From an uncultured Bdellovibrionales bacterium (GTDB taxonomy: Bacteria > Bdellovibrionota > Bdellovibrionia > Bdellovibrionales > UBA1609), in assembly GCA_903833275.1 (NCBI GenBank), contig CAILEP010000016.1:124001-188000 (forward strand): DNA of 64,000 nucleotides, in the 5' to 3' direction. Made by a program: the position numbers and the translations under genes. The notes under the pieces were generated by a model. It saw nothing but the letters and a program-made list of their open reading frames with translations, ran no database searches and was not told the DNA's origin. Shown here piece after piece: positions 17,701 to 26,220 of the stretch (positions within the stretch are counted from its first letter, which is position 1; each line of letters starts with the position of its first letter).

Positions 17701-18539
17701 CCTGCGCGCTTCTCGGCACAAATTTAAGTTGCTGGGGCAATAACTCCTACATGCAGATGTTTGACCTGCCAAATTACAATTATGTTTCACCGACTGCTTT
17801 TCTAACCAATATTACCCAAATTGCGGTTGGCGCCGCGTACGAATGCTACACGCAATCAGGGCTGCTCTACTGTTTTGGTTACAACAACGTGGGGCAAGTC
17901 GGCAACGGCACAATATTGGCCACAATCCCAAACGCGAAGGCCTTTCAACTTTTTGCGGGCATGACCATTAATCAAGTTTCGGCCAGCAGCCAGAGCACCT
18001 GTGCGCTTGTTAATAACGGCACCGTCTATTGTTGGGGCCAAAATTCGAGCGGGCAAATCGGCGACGGAACAACCGTCAATAAACTCTCACCAGTTAAAGT
18101 CACATTGCCTGGCCCTGCCACCGAAGTGACCGCTGGTGGCGACACCACGTGCGCAATCGTCAGCGGCGCGCTTTATTGTTGGGGGGCCCCCGGTTTCGTT
18201 GGCAACGGTACGGTCATCATTCAACCAAGCCCGGTGTTAGTCATCGCGAGCGGGGTCACTCAAGTTTCTGCCAACTATTCGCACACCTGCGCGGTGGTTA
18301 ATGGCGCTGCCCAATGTTGGGGCTACAATTATTACGGGGCACTTGGCGACGGCACCAACGTTAACAAAAGTTCGCCCGTAACCGCAATCGCGAGTGGGGT
18401 CGCTCAAGTTTCAACTGGGCAAAACCACGCTTGTGCTCTCATGACGACCGGCGAGCTGCGCTGTTGGGGCGATGATTCGGTTGGCGCCGTTGGTGATGGG
18501 GCTTGGACTATCACACCAGTCGCGGCGAAATTGCAGTAG
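14772..18539 (+). CDS. Giant surface lipoprotein with Ig-like repeats and 14 RCC1 repeats
   Basis: This 1255-residue protein starts at an ATG preceded by GGAG. The signal ends LLLFQNCGKS, a lipobox of the F-Q-N-C form with Cys at about 32. Residues about 50-575 hold six Ig-like repeats of about 90 residues, each with paired cysteines (C-x-LD...CTSP) and a G-x-HT...A-x-D signature; inter-repeat linkers are Ala/Thr/Ser-rich. From about 580 to the end I count 14 RCC1-type repeats with the core C-A-[IV]-V-x-G-x-L-x-C-W-G and GQ[LI]G[DN]G. Fourteen fits two seven-bladed propellers. Many repeats carry a C-x(9,10)-C pair, suggesting disulphide-stabilised blades outside the cytoplasm. The likely role is adhesion or surface recognition; no enzymatic motif is seen. 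Confidence 0.9.
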   Translation: MTKLRLWLSTKKITSMVFLALALSPSLLLFQNCGKSFQAIDSSNSSSLAIIAPAINIQSAPTAMVNVNSQTVTFTVTANPVSQLGNVTCALDNATATACTSPYTMSALADGNHTLVINAIDSQGNTTNATVSFLVDTIAPILTINSSPAAITGSAQASIVFTATDNLSGVASTQCALDGAAFTNCTSPLNLTALSQAKHTLIIRATDMAANKSADATATWQVNLTAATITISSSPANVSNQTSANFAFSATPAPATTIASYLCSIDAAAAATCTSPIAYTALKDGNHTFSVSAVDSSGITSSPLTKTWLVDTVAPTIAFNLTPPALDKSAAPSFQFTTSDGTGSGVASTQCSLDGATFATCANPLALTGLTEGSHTLKAHALDNASNASLDISYTWAIDLTVPVVKILTGPATASTSASATFTFSATDLPASTGLSKVQCMLDTAAFVACTSPVTYSALLDGSHTFSVSALDNAGNLTLTSQTWVINTKIPPTINNLSGPTNCLVGLCSTTVTWTITDTLGLPVTTTCAVNGGLAVQCTSPFNITSGLTASGAQTFVLTATDTNGVKATGQLAWAITAGTLTPTSIAAGQFHTCAVISGALSCWGDDTYGQLGDGLTTNTATPYTVFSSGVTQVATGAYHSCAIVNGALLCWGENQYGQIGNGSTATSVAAPYTVFASGVTQVTAGGYNTCAIVNTALYCWGSNAVGEIGDGTFVVKFSPTLIFASGVTLVSASGDHTCAVVGGLLKCWGQDSSGALGDGLTATVSSPKNATVVTTGVTQITTNIGATCVLVNGNVKCFGQPNLSGNTLSGVSQVSLGQSHACAISSGSLKCWGENTRGQLGYALNIPAPITSASVYAGQTTPGLTIASGVTYVAGGTLHTCAIVNGAIQCWGSNIQGQLGNGVSVNHANPHSIISSGVTQVSAGGNATCALVGGALKCWGGNYNPMVGNNSVFDAPTPVTVIPSGATHVEVGGINTCALLGTNLSCWGNNSYMQMFDLPNYNYVSPTAFLTNITQIAVGAAYECYTQSGLLYCFGYNNVGQVGNGTILATIPNAKAFQLFAGMTINQVSASSQSTCALVNNGTVYCWGQNSSGQIGDGTTVNKLSPVKVTLPGPATEVTAGGDTTCAIVSGALYCWGAPGFVGNGTVIIQPSPVLVIASGVTQVSANYSHTCAVVNGAAQCWGYNYYGALGDGTNVNKSSPVTAIASGVAQVSTGQNHACALMTTGELRCWGDDSVGAVGDGAWTITPVAAKLQ

Positions 18540-18557
18540 CCTGGCTCTGGATTAATG

Positions 18558-18587
18558 CCGGCGCCTCATATAGTTAGCAGGCGCCGC
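18558..18587. terminator. Bidirectional hairpin between convergent genes
   Basis: CGGCGCCT (18559-18566) and AGGCGCCG (18579-18586) form a perfect 8-bp GC-rich stem with a 12-nt loop between the stop codons of the RCC1 lipoprotein and the convergent exported-protein gene. No clear U-tract follows on either strand. Confidence 0.5.
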
Positions 18588-18596
18588 AAGATTACA

Positions 18597-20297
18597 CTAA
18601 AGCGCATAGTTGAAAGCTTTTTGCACCTTCGAAATTCTCTCGCCCTCGGCGGTGAATATTACACCAAGAGGGTTAGCTCGAGTTAATCGTGCTACTGCGC
18701 CGAAAGTAAATTCATTTCTCAACATCGCCTCGCCGAATTTCGCATAGGCGGTTACGAAAGCGCGTCGATTGCCGGTCTTCTCAGCGGCCCTCATGTTCTC
18801 AAGCTGGTCTCGCATGATATCGAGAGCGTGTCGGGTTTGTGATTTATATTGCTCCATACAACTGTCGATATTCTGGCTATCGGCTTGCGATTTACAGAGG
18901 CCAGCAGAGCCACCCGCCATCGAAAAAGATTTTGTTATGAATTTGCCCATCTGCGCACGATCAAATTCGACCTGACCCGATTGCGCCATCAGCGCAGCGG
19001 TGGCTTCTTTCGAAAGAGTGACCGTCAGCGACAAATGCACATACCCCGAAACATCAAGAGAGCTCGCTTGGGCAATCTGAAGACGGTCGCGCAAACCCGT
19101 CTGACCGGCGATCTCAGCAAGCATTAGCGGGATCGTGCTTCTATTCGACCGATCATTTTCGTAAGAAATATTTAAGGTACCGTAACTGCCCTCGTCAGAT
19201 GGTTTGGCTTTCGGAGCCTTGCCGCCTTTACCTGTCTCAACCGTGATCGGAGTGGTGACATAAGAAGTGCCGTAGAACGTTTTAAAAATATTTTTGTGAT
19301 GCCCTAAGATATTTTTCTGTCGGTTGTTCCAGAACAAGCCGTACTCGACGTCGTTCTCAGTATTTTCATCACTCAAGACGGTATCAGAATAATTAAATAA
19401 ATTGCCGGTGTCTTTCGATACGCAAAAGAACGGAAAGCCGAGATAACTCTTTCTTTGGTGGCCCGCTGTGCCACCTTGTTCAGTCAATACCAGATCGGCA
19501 AGAGTCGGGTCGTCAGCATGTAGATTTTGGGCCTCCATTATCGAGCCATGAACCATTGCCTCGTACGCCACTCTGGCGCGTTTATTTGCTAAATTAAAAA
19601 CATACGAAAACATTTTATCAGATTTTTTAAAGTTGCTCAGCATATGGTAGGCAATAAAATTGCCCATAAAAGTGTCGAGTGAAGTTAACTTGATATTTGT
19701 CACCTTGACGTAGACGCGCGTGTCGTCGAGCTTTTCAATATAGGTCACCCAATCACCGACTGCGAAATAGTCACCGAGAATGCCGGTGAATGCGTACCCT
19801 ACCCCGACCGAATAGATCATTCCGCCGCGAGTGTAATAGATAAGAGAGTCGTGCGGCCGCCAATTTTCAAGAGCCTCGGCCCGAGATGGTATTTTTACTT
19901 TTGGCAATCGAGCCGCTTCGGCCCGACTTTCAACATAGCGATTTGAAGTGACGGTCGAACCGACGATCGGCATCACCGAGACCCCGGCGCCGAACCAAGT
20001 CGCTGCGTAACTACCACTGTAGGGGTACCAGCCGCCGTAGACACCGAGCTTAAGATTGACAGAGTCCATGTGAATTTGCCGGTAACCCTCTGACTGATTG
20101 GCGGGCGCGAAAAGAATTTTGGTGTCATCAGTTTCTATAGCTGGGCCCTGATTAATCAGAACATCTGACATATCACCGTCGACCCAACCGATTGGCAAAA
20201 CGCGAAAATGGCTTGAGCCCTCGCTGAATGCCATACTCTGCCCGCCCAAAATCATGACGGCGGTTATGATTGTCGCGAAACCCAAAAACTTTTTCAT
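18597..20297 (-). CDS. Exported protein of unknown function (566 aa)
   Basis: The start is set at the ATG at 20297, which has GGAGAAATATT directly upstream and opens a signal peptide (KKFLGFATIITAVMILGGQSMAFS). An earlier ATG 27 nt upstream lacks this. The mature protein is long and soluble-looking, with a glycine/tyrosine-rich strand region (GVYGGWYPYSGSYAATWFGAGVS) and a central part rich in NYS/NDR turns. A C-terminal helical region contains two Cys-bearing segments (GLCKSQADSQNIDSC). I do not recognise the family. It is monocistronic, facing the RCC1 lipoprotein gene tail-to-tail. Confidence 0.7.
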   Translation of the reverse strand: MKKFLGFATIITAVMILGGQSMAFSEGSSHFRVLPIGWVDGDMSDVLINQGPAIETDDTKILFAPANQSEGYRQIHMDSVNLKLGVYGGWYPYSGSYAATWFGAGVSVMPIVGSTVTSNRYVESRAEAARLPKVKIPSRAEALENWRPHDSLIYYTRGGMIYSVGVGYAFTGILGDYFAVGDWVTYIEKLDDTRVYVKVTNIKLTSLDTFMGNFIAYHMLSNFKKSDKMFSYVFNLANKRARVAYEAMVHGSIMEAQNLHADDPTLADLVLTEQGGTAGHQRKSYLGFPFFCVSKDTGNLFNYSDTVLSDENTENDVEYGLFWNNRQKNILGHHKNIFKTFYGTSYVTTPITVETGKGGKAPKAKPSDEGSYGTLNISYENDRSNRSTIPLMLAEIAGQTGLRDRLQIAQASSLDVSGYVHLSLTVTLSKEATAALMAQSGQVEFDRAQMGKFITKSFSMAGGSAGLCKSQADSQNIDSCMEQYKSQTRHALDIMRDQLENMRAAEKTGNRRAFVTAYAKFGEAMLRNEFTFGAVARLTRANPLGVIFTAEGERISKVQKAFNYAL

Positions 20298-20513
20298 AAT
20301 ATTTCTCCGTTCGTAAATGCACATTTATTTAGAAGATGCATCGGGTATTGATTCTATCACCCAGCCCAACCAGCAAGTTGCATGCCACGGCGTCGCCTGC
20401 TCAATAGCTGCCGCGGGCCGATTTAAGATTTTTAAATGGGACGTTTTGACCTAGGCATGTACTTTAAAATTTCGGGTTGAGCCAATTTGACAGTTGCCGA
20501 GTCGCGCGCTCAA

Positions 20514-20951
20514 TTATGAGTTGAATTCGTAAACAAGGTACTCGATTTTGCCAGGCAAATCTTTTTGAAATCGCGAAACGACTTTACCAATATTCGGAAA
20601 GTTCGCCCACGGGTTCATCCAGCCCTCGCGCCCGCGAATTAGAAAGTGGCCCGAAGGGTAGCTCTCACCACGCTCTATAAAAACGATTGTCCCTGCCCTC
20701 AAGATTGCGCTGGCATGGCGTTTCGCCTTGAATTTTTCATACCGGTAATCACACCCGGCCGCCGACAGAGCCGCCACAATTTCGCTGCAGTAGTAGCCGC
20801 GTGTCCAGGCGTGCTTTTCGACTGAAAACAATTTCAAAGCCCTTTGATAAGAGACCCCGCAACGGGCCGCCACACAAGCGATGGCGCAACCCATGGGGTG
20901 CTCTTGAGAAACATTTTTTATTGACGGTGTTTTTTCGTTCGCACTTTTCAT
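20514..20951 (-). CDS. C39-like (papain-fold) cysteine peptidase domain protein
   Basis: This 145-residue protein shows the order expected for a C39/papain-like fold: Gln then Cys in QEHPMGCAIACVAARCGVSY (positions about 16-22), His in SGHFLIRG (about 105) and Asn in GWMNPW (about 115). No signal peptide or transmembrane helix is visible, so it acts in the cytoplasm unless exported by another route. It is divergent from the ATP-grasp/decarboxylase gene with about 160 nt between starts, which suggests shared control. It could process a peptide made by that cluster, or act as a deamidase or amidase; both are inference. No clear ribosome-binding site is seen. Confidence 0.65.
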   Translation of the reverse strand: MKSANEKTPSIKNVSQEHPMGCAIACVAARCGVSYQRALKLFSVEKHAWTRGYYCSEIVAALSAAGCDYRYEKFKAKRHASAILRAGTIVFIERGESYPSGHFLIRGREGWMNPWANFPNIGKVVSRFQKDLPGKIEYLVYEFNS

Positions 20952-21114
20952 AATGAAAGATGATCTAAATCATTTTGATAGGTTGAGCAAGGCTGTCTCG
21001 CGAAAATGCCAATTCAGCCCATTTCGCAAGTTCGCCAGCATCTCAAGCCTTTCTACCAGGCACACGGATTGCAAAGTAGGCCCCAGCAGTATGTCGCTAA
21101 AACTGGAAAGTCAG

Positions 21115-23400
21115 ATGAATAAAAAAATCTATATATGTGGAATGCATTCAGGCCAAAACCCTAGCGCCGGTGTTGGGATCGCCCGAAGCATTCGCAAGGC
21201 CTTTCCGAACCTACCGATTGTCGGCGTCGACTATTGGCAAGGCAGTTCGGGCCTGCATGATGAGTCGGTTGACGAAGTGCTCATCTTTCCGCAATGGAAG
21301 CAAATCGATCGAACCCGGCACCTCGCACAAATTCGAAAAATATTGGACGACGGCAACTTGTGGATATCGGCTCTCGATGTCGAAGTCTATTGGCTGGCCC
21401 AAAATTTCGGGGGGCATCCGAATCTTTTGGTGCCGAGTGGCTCGGCGCTCAAGATGACCGCAAAGCCGAATGTTGAGGCCTTCACAAGCTTAGGCTTTAA
21501 AGTGCCCGAAAACATTTCGGCGTTTCTGTCTGACGTCGAAGTTCATTCATTCTTACGCCAGATCGGTTGGCAGTGTTGGCTCAAGGGGCCCTATCACGAT
21601 GCTAAACGTATTTCGTCCTGGGAAGTCTTCGAAAAAGCTCGCGAGAATATGCAAAAAGAATGGAAGACCTCTCACCTTTTTCTGCAACGGCACAAAATCG
21701 GCAACGAAGAGTCTATATGTTTTGCGGCCTACCACGGCGAATTGGTTTCAGCCGTTCATATGGAGAAACGACTTATTACCCCCGAAGGTAAAACCTGGGC
21801 GGGCCACGTGACGCCAGTTTCGCCAGAACTTCTTGATGGGTTAAAAACCGTCTTGCGACGACTCGAATGGTCAGGGGGCGGCGAGATCGAGTACACTCGC
21901 GACCCTGATGGCACAAAATGGATTATTGAATGCAATCCGAGATTCCCCGCCTGGATTTACGGCTCAGCGCTCGTCGGCTTAAACTTGCCCGGCCGACTTG
22001 TCGCCCGCGCTTTAAACTTGCCGATAATAGAAACAAAAAGTTTGTATCCCTTTTTTACAAGAGTTGTTCAAGAAGTTGTCGCGAAAGAAGCCATTGGCAT
22101 ACCGATGCCGCCAGACCCAAGTCTCACCCCTTGGCCTGCCGGTGGGCAAAAAGGCAAAGCGGGGCCCATGCAATCATCACTCATACCGCCGCTCAGAGAA
22201 ACCATGGAGCTTCGCACTCTTGACTCTATCGATGAAGAGCGCGAGGCCATCGCCGTCAGAATACCCGAGCATGTGCCGGCGCCTTACTCCGCCGAAATCG
22301 ATATGGTCACGGAATCGTTCGATGGCGAAACACCCACGCGCATTCACCTTCACAGTTGGACGATGTCGCGTTTTCAAGAACTTCTAGATGGCATCAAGCC
22401 CACTAAAATGTTTTCACCTGAAATTCGAATCGGCTACAGTATTAAGACCTGCCCCACTACTGAACACATTTCAAAAGCCCAAAAATCTGGTTTTTATATG
22501 GAGTGCATTAGTCAGCTCGAAATCGAGCGCGCGCTCAATAGTGGTGCACAGCCCAATCAAATTATTTTAAACGGCCCCGGCAAATTCTGGCCTTTGACTC
22601 GCCCACCTGTCACCGGGCTTCATATGCTTTTTGCTGATTCGATCGAAGAGCTCAATCGCGTTCTTGAAATACCCAACATTGCAGAATGCATTGGTATCAG
22701 AATTTGTCTGCCGAAACTTCAATCGCGTTTCGGCGTGCATGTTGATGAGTACGAACCTTTTCAAGAACTGATCGCGAGCATTAAAAAAATAAAAGGCAAA
22801 GCGAAGTTGGGCCTGCACTTTCATATGCCGAGTTGGATTATCGGCGTTAACCGCTGGAAGGACGCCTTTCAATCTGTGCTCACCTGGTGCGAGGCCATCG
22901 AGCAACTGACTCATGTGCCCATCGAGCATCTCGATCTTGGCGGAGGCTTTTACCCCACTGATCTTGTTGGCCTCAACTTTCGCTGGATTCAAGAGATGGT
23001 GAAGATGTCTTTACCGCGTGTCGATGGCATTTACTTCGAGCCCGGCCGCTCGCTGACCCAAGAAGGCGAGATCGTGGTTTCAAGAGTTCTCAGCGTTCGG
23101 CGCGACACCGACAAAAAGGTTTCAGAAATAGTGGTCGACGCCTGTGTTGCCGAATTGCCACTGATTCAATCGTACTCGCATCGAATATTTTTTCGGCCCG
23201 CTGCCAACGAAGGCCCTACTTCTGAATTTCGCGTCTTAGAAAAAGGCGCAGCCAAAATTCTCGGGCGCGTTTGTATGGAGTCTGACATTCTCTCTGCCGG
23301 AATGAAACTACCCGAAGACATTAGTATCGGTGACAAAATAATTTTCGCCGATGCCGGCGCCTATGAAAGGAGCATGAGTTATGCTTTTGGACGCGGTTAA
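21115..23400 (+). CDS. ATP-grasp ligase fused to a fold-type III PLP-dependent decarboxylase
   Basis: The frame opens at 20953, but the ATG at 21115 has GGAAAG 6 nt upstream and starts the fold at once (NKKIYICGMHSGQNPS), giving 761 residues. The N-terminal half (about 1-310) is a pre-ATP-grasp plus ATP-grasp module with the metal-binding IIECNPRFPAW at about 280. The C-terminal half (about 395-755) is an ornithine/diaminopimelate-decarboxylase-type barrel: PLP-binding Lys in GYSIKTC (about 443), HLDLGGGFYP (about 605), phosphate-site EPGRSL (about 642), the catalytic Cys region CMESD and the AGAY tetrad near the C-terminus. It should join an acid to an amine using ATP and decarboxylate an amino acid. 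Both active sites look intact. The last 20 nt overlap the next gene. Confidence 0.85.
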   Translation: MNKKIYICGMHSGQNPSAGVGIARSIRKAFPNLPIVGVDYWQGSSGLHDESVDEVLIFPQWKQIDRTRHLAQIRKILDDGNLWISALDVEVYWLAQNFGGHPNLLVPSGSALKMTAKPNVEAFTSLGFKVPENISAFLSDVEVHSFLRQIGWQCWLKGPYHDAKRISSWEVFEKARENMQKEWKTSHLFLQRHKIGNEESICFAAYHGELVSAVHMEKRLITPEGKTWAGHVTPVSPELLDGLKTVLRRLEWSGGGEIEYTRDPDGTKWIIECNPRFPAWIYGSALVGLNLPGRLVARALNLPIIETKSLYPFFTRVVQEVVAKEAIGIPMPPDPSLTPWPAGGQKGKAGPMQSSLIPPLRETMELRTLDSIDEEREAIAVRIPEHVPAPYSAEIDMVTESFDGETPTRIHLHSWTMSRFQELLDGIKPTKMFSPEIRIGYSIKTCPTTEHISKAQKSGFYMECISQLEIERALNSGAQPNQIILNGPGKFWPLTRPPVTGLHMLFADSIEELNRVLEIPNIAECIGIRICLPKLQSRFGVHVDEYEPFQELIASIKKIKGKAKLGLHFHMPSWIIGVNRWKDAFQSVLTWCEAIEQLTHVPIEHLDLGGGFYPTDLVGLNFRWIQEMVKMSLPRVDGIYFEPGRSLTQEGEIVVSRVLSVRRDTDKKVSEIVVDACVAELPLIQSYSHRIFFRPAANEGPTSEFRVLEKGAAKILGRVCMESDILSAGMKLPEDISIGDKIIFADAGAYERSMSYAFGRG

Positions 23401-24043
23401 TTCAATTGCCAAACAAAACATCGGCCCCGAGCGCTATTACGACCGCTGGCTCGAGCACCCGACTTCATCGATTCTACATCACGACCGAGAGTGTTGCGAC
23501 CAAGCGCGCCTCTGGTTTTTAGCTTATGCCCGGTCGATGGAAGGCTGGTCATCTTCGCAATTTCGACTAAACGCCCCGACATGGCTTTCGCAGCACTTCA
23601 ACTGGGGGCCATCTATTTGGCCGATCTCGTGGTGCGAGCTGGTCAAAGAAAAGACCATCGACTGCGGCGTTTTTGCGGCACTGGCGCGCGAGATTTTTAC
23701 CGCCCAAGGGCATGATGTTCATGCCGGGCAATGCCTGCTCAGCTACAACGACACTTGCACAAACCACTGGAAGCAATTGTGGAAGACAAAAATGCCGAAG
23801 CGCGAAGACCAACGCCCGGGCGAAGTGTTTCATTGGGTCGGCGATCGTGTCGTCTATCACGAAGTTTGCATTATCGAAATGCCTGGCGAAGAGGCGCGAA
23901 TCTATGACTCAACTTTCGGCGGTTGGTACGAACCCCTTGAACGCGTGGGTTTTGGCGCTTTGCTTTCTGTGAGGTCTGAGTGCCCCCGCATACTTAAGTG
24001 GGGCAATAAACTTTTAAGCTGCGGCGAATGGGTCGATTTATGA
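23381..24043 (+). CDS. Transglutaminase-fold protein
   Basis: This 220-residue protein has a Cys-His-Asp triad in the order and spacing of transglutaminase-like enzymes: TIDCGVFAALAREIF (Cys about 94), VYHEVCI (His about 162) and IYDSTFGGW (Asp about 175). No signal peptide is visible. It overlaps the upstream ATP-grasp/decarboxylase gene by 20 nt and the downstream membrane-protein gene by 16 nt, so the three are translationally coupled. AAAGGAG precedes the start. Members of the fold can crosslink, deamidate, acyl-transfer or hydrolyse amides. Here it probably acts on the product of the upstream enzyme (inference). Confidence 0.75.
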   Translation: MLLDAVNSIAKQNIGPERYYDRWLEHPTSSILHHDRECCDQARLWFLAYARSMEGWSSSQFRLNAPTWLSQHFNWGPSIWPISWCELVKEKTIDCGVFAALAREIFTAQGHDVHAGQCLLSYNDTCTNHWKQLWKTKMPKREDQRPGEVFHWVGDRVVYHEVCIIEMPGEEARIYDSTFGGWYEPLERVGFGALLSVRSECPRILKWGNKLLSCGEWVDL

Positions 24044-24960
24044 GGCAGGATATTAGGCACTATTTTGAAGACATCGCTCAAGTTCTGTTTTTTAAAGAAG
24101 CCCATTTTGGCTTGCTCTTTCTAGTCATTTCACTCGCGATCAACCCCAAATTATTCGTGTGTGGGCTCTTTGCCTCTGTCGTCGGCGATACTTATGCCAA
24201 ACTCTATCGAGTACCAAAAGCCCTCAAAGACGGCGGCCTCTTAACGATCAATGGCTTTTTTTTCGGCATCGCCTTGGCCAGCCTGTATCAGCGATCACCT
24301 CAGTTTTATGCCGGCTTAGTGATTGGCTCGCTCGCGGTGCCAATTGCCACTAAGGTCGCCTACGAAATTCTTCAACATTGGAAGTTAAGCCCCTTTATCG
24401 TTTCTTATATTTCGGTTATTTGGATTCTCGTTCTCTGCGCGAACACCTTCGGCTTTCAAATCGAAACCGAGTCGGGCATTTTAAAAGATTCGGCCGCTAA
24501 CCTAAATAATCTGTTTGTCGACGAGAGTGTTTTCTCGCACTTCGTACTTTCAATTTTTAAAGGCATGGGGCGACTATTTTTTTTACCGCACGAAATTTAC
24601 GGCATTGTCGTTATGCTTTTGGTAATGGTCTTTAGCCCAAAAAAAGGGATCCATTTTTTTCTCGGCACCGCCGTCGCAACTCTCGCCACATTTGCCTTGG
24701 CGCCGACACAAGCGATCTTTGATCAATACAGTCACTTTAGTTACTGCGCCGGTTTGGTCGGGATTGCCCTCGCCTCTTCACCCGAAAAACTAAACTTCAA
24801 TACAATTTTGATGTTTTGTCTAATGTCACTGTTTGTAACCATGGCCCTAGCACAGTTTCTAGGCAACCTTGGCCTACCCCTTTTGAGCTTGCCCTACGTG
24901 ATTACTCTCTGGGTCGCCTACCTTAGCCGCTCACCTCGCCTGAATGTAAGCTGGGCATAA
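24028..24960 (+). CDS. Urea-transporter-family (UT) membrane protein
   Basis: This 310-residue protein is strongly hydrophobic, with about ten segments in two halves. Each half has a UT-like signature: LLTINGFFFGIAL with LSPFIVSYIS in the first, and a SYCAGLVGIALAS stretch followed by GNLGLPLLSLPYVITLW in the second. The family forms a passive channel for urea and small amides in the inner membrane. Position as the last gene of the ATP-grasp/decarboxylase/transglutaminase operon suggests export or uptake of a small uncharged amide-like compound rather than nutritional urea; no urease is in view. A second ATG 12 nt downstream is an equal start candidate. Confidence 0.75.
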   Translation: MGRFMRQDIRHYFEDIAQVLFFKEAHFGLLFLVISLAINPKLFVCGLFASVVGDTYAKLYRVPKALKDGGLLTINGFFFGIALASLYQRSPQFYAGLVIGSLAVPIATKVAYEILQHWKLSPFIVSYISVIWILVLCANTFGFQIETESGILKDSAANLNNLFVDESVFSHFVLSIFKGMGRLFFLPHEIYGIVVMLLVMVFSPKKGIHFFLGTAVATLATFALAPTQAIFDQYSHFSYCAGLVGIALASSPEKLNFNTILMFCLMSLFVTMALAQFLGNLGLPLLSLPYVITLWVAYLSRSPRLNVSWA

Positions 24961-25036
24961 CAAAGGTACGGCATTACCGAAAGCAGTTGCTCTTACTTAG
25001 AATATTTGTTCACCTATACCGGTCTCGATTTACCAG

Positions 25037-25112
<76 letters not shown>

Positions 25113-25160
25113 CTTTCTTTTTTAGTTAGGGCTCTCACTTTACTTTTGGCTTTTACGCAC

Positions 25161-25213
25161 GACCGCGGCTTTGCCGCTCGGCGCGGTCATGGTTCAAGTC
25201 ATGCTAGGCACCA
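25161..25213 (+). other. tRNA 3'-end-like remnant and GC-rich hairpin
   Basis: GGTTCAAGTC (25191) followed by ATGCTAGGCACCA (ending 25213) looks like the T loop, acceptor strand and CCA of a tRNA, but there is no matching D or anticodon arm upstream. In their place is a perfect 7-bp hairpin GACCGCG/CGCGGTC (25161-25188). It resembles the end of the tRNA-Thr 100 bp upstream. It may be a decayed tRNA or an integration scar. Confidence 0.4.
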
Positions 25214-25336
25214 GAAATCATCAAAACCATAGATAAATTGCGAATTCAATTGACCGTGATATTCAAATTTTTCCAAACTTAGGCTTCAAAATGTAAAACT
25301 TTGACCAGGTCGGCATGATTCAGCTACAAGCGGGGC

Positions 25337-25765
25337 ATGAAAACTTCGATTACAATATTGATATTAATCATTCTGTCTGCATGCTCAAAAAGTAATGATA
25401 ACTTAACTGAGCCATACGCCAATTCACCTTTTGTTAGACCCTCTAGCTGGTGTGCTGTCGATTCAGGTTTTGAATCAGTGACAAGCGGCAATCTTTATGT
25501 CGTCAAATTTTTCGCTAGCGGCAAAGCCAAAGTCAGCACTTATATATTGAAACAAAACGGCATCTCTCATTTTCTAAGTGGTGCTAGTGCCGTCATTTGG
25601 AGTTTTGCTGATAGCACCCTATCGATCGAACCTTCTTCTTGGATCGAAACAATGACCGTATCGAAATTGAAATTCGACGGCGATAATCGTTTTTTTTCTG
25701 AGACACGGCCAGGGGTCGTCTTCTCCACCCCGTGCCCCTACTATATTGATTCTTCAGATCAGTAA
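25337..25765 (+). CDS. Small lipoprotein, unknown function
   Basis: This 142-residue protein has a short lipoprotein signal (KTSITILILIILSAC, Cys at about 16) followed by a polar linker. The mature domain is beta-rich with three cysteines (SWCAVDSG, FSTPCPYY). The pattern W-C-A-V...F-x-S-G-K resembles small lipocalin-like stress lipoproteins, but I cannot name a family. Codon use is more AT-rich than that of its neighbours. It stands alone on this strand. Confidence 0.65.
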   Translation: MKTSITILILIILSACSKSNDNLTEPYANSPFVRPSSWCAVDSGFESVTSGNLYVVKFFASGKAKVSTYILKQNGISHFLSGASAVIWSFADSTLSIEPSSWIETMTVSKLKFDGDNRFFSETRPGVVFSTPCPYYIDSSDQ

Positions 25766-25947
25766 CCTTCAGTAATGATTTTGTTTCATCCATTTGGGGC
25801 TGAACCCAACAAGTGGTTATCTTACCTTAAATTTCTTTGAATTTAGCAGAGGGCTCGGCAAAACCAACCGATGTCGAGCTCTTTATGAAAGCCGACTATC
25901 TTGGGGTCTGTCTTTTTAAACTCTGTCGGGCTATGAAGTGAGTGGAT

Positions 25948-26220
25948 TTAATTATTGTCACAATCGACGTCAGTCAATTGATCGGCAATGTTTGCCGGCC
26001 GAGCTGAGTTAAAATGCTTTATTTGGCCTTTAATATTGAGTTCGATAGTAGCAGTGGGGGTGATCGCAGAATTCCGTGCGCCGCCAACCGGGGTCCCGCT
26101 AAATCCGAAAGCTCTACAGAAAGCAAATTTGGTTTCTGAGTCGAAATGAAGCGAGATTTCTTCATCTGAATTACCAGCAAGAAGTAGTTTGGGTTCTATA
26201 AATCGTGCTCGAGAGTTTGC
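25948..26220 (-). pseudogene. Start-less open frame in frame with, and directly after, the regulator stop codon
   Basis: After the TGA that ends the regulator gene, the same frame continues for 90 codons with normal-looking protein composition (for example FAFCRAFGFSGTPVGG and ending DVDCDNN) before TAA. It has no ATG, GTG or TTG early enough to encode it separately. It is either the 3' part of an exported Cys-containing protein whose 5' end was lost, or a readthrough extension. The remaining interval to 25766 shows nothing recognisable. Confidence 0.4.

Noticed and set aside
20953..21114. 54-residue N-terminal extension of the ATP-grasp fusion
   Set aside because: The extension is not family-like and the ATG at 21115 has its own ribosome-binding site.
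24028..24960. Urea-channel gene as evidence of a urease locus
   Set aside because: No urease structural or accessory genes in the window; it is coupled to the ATP-grasp/decarboxylase operon instead.
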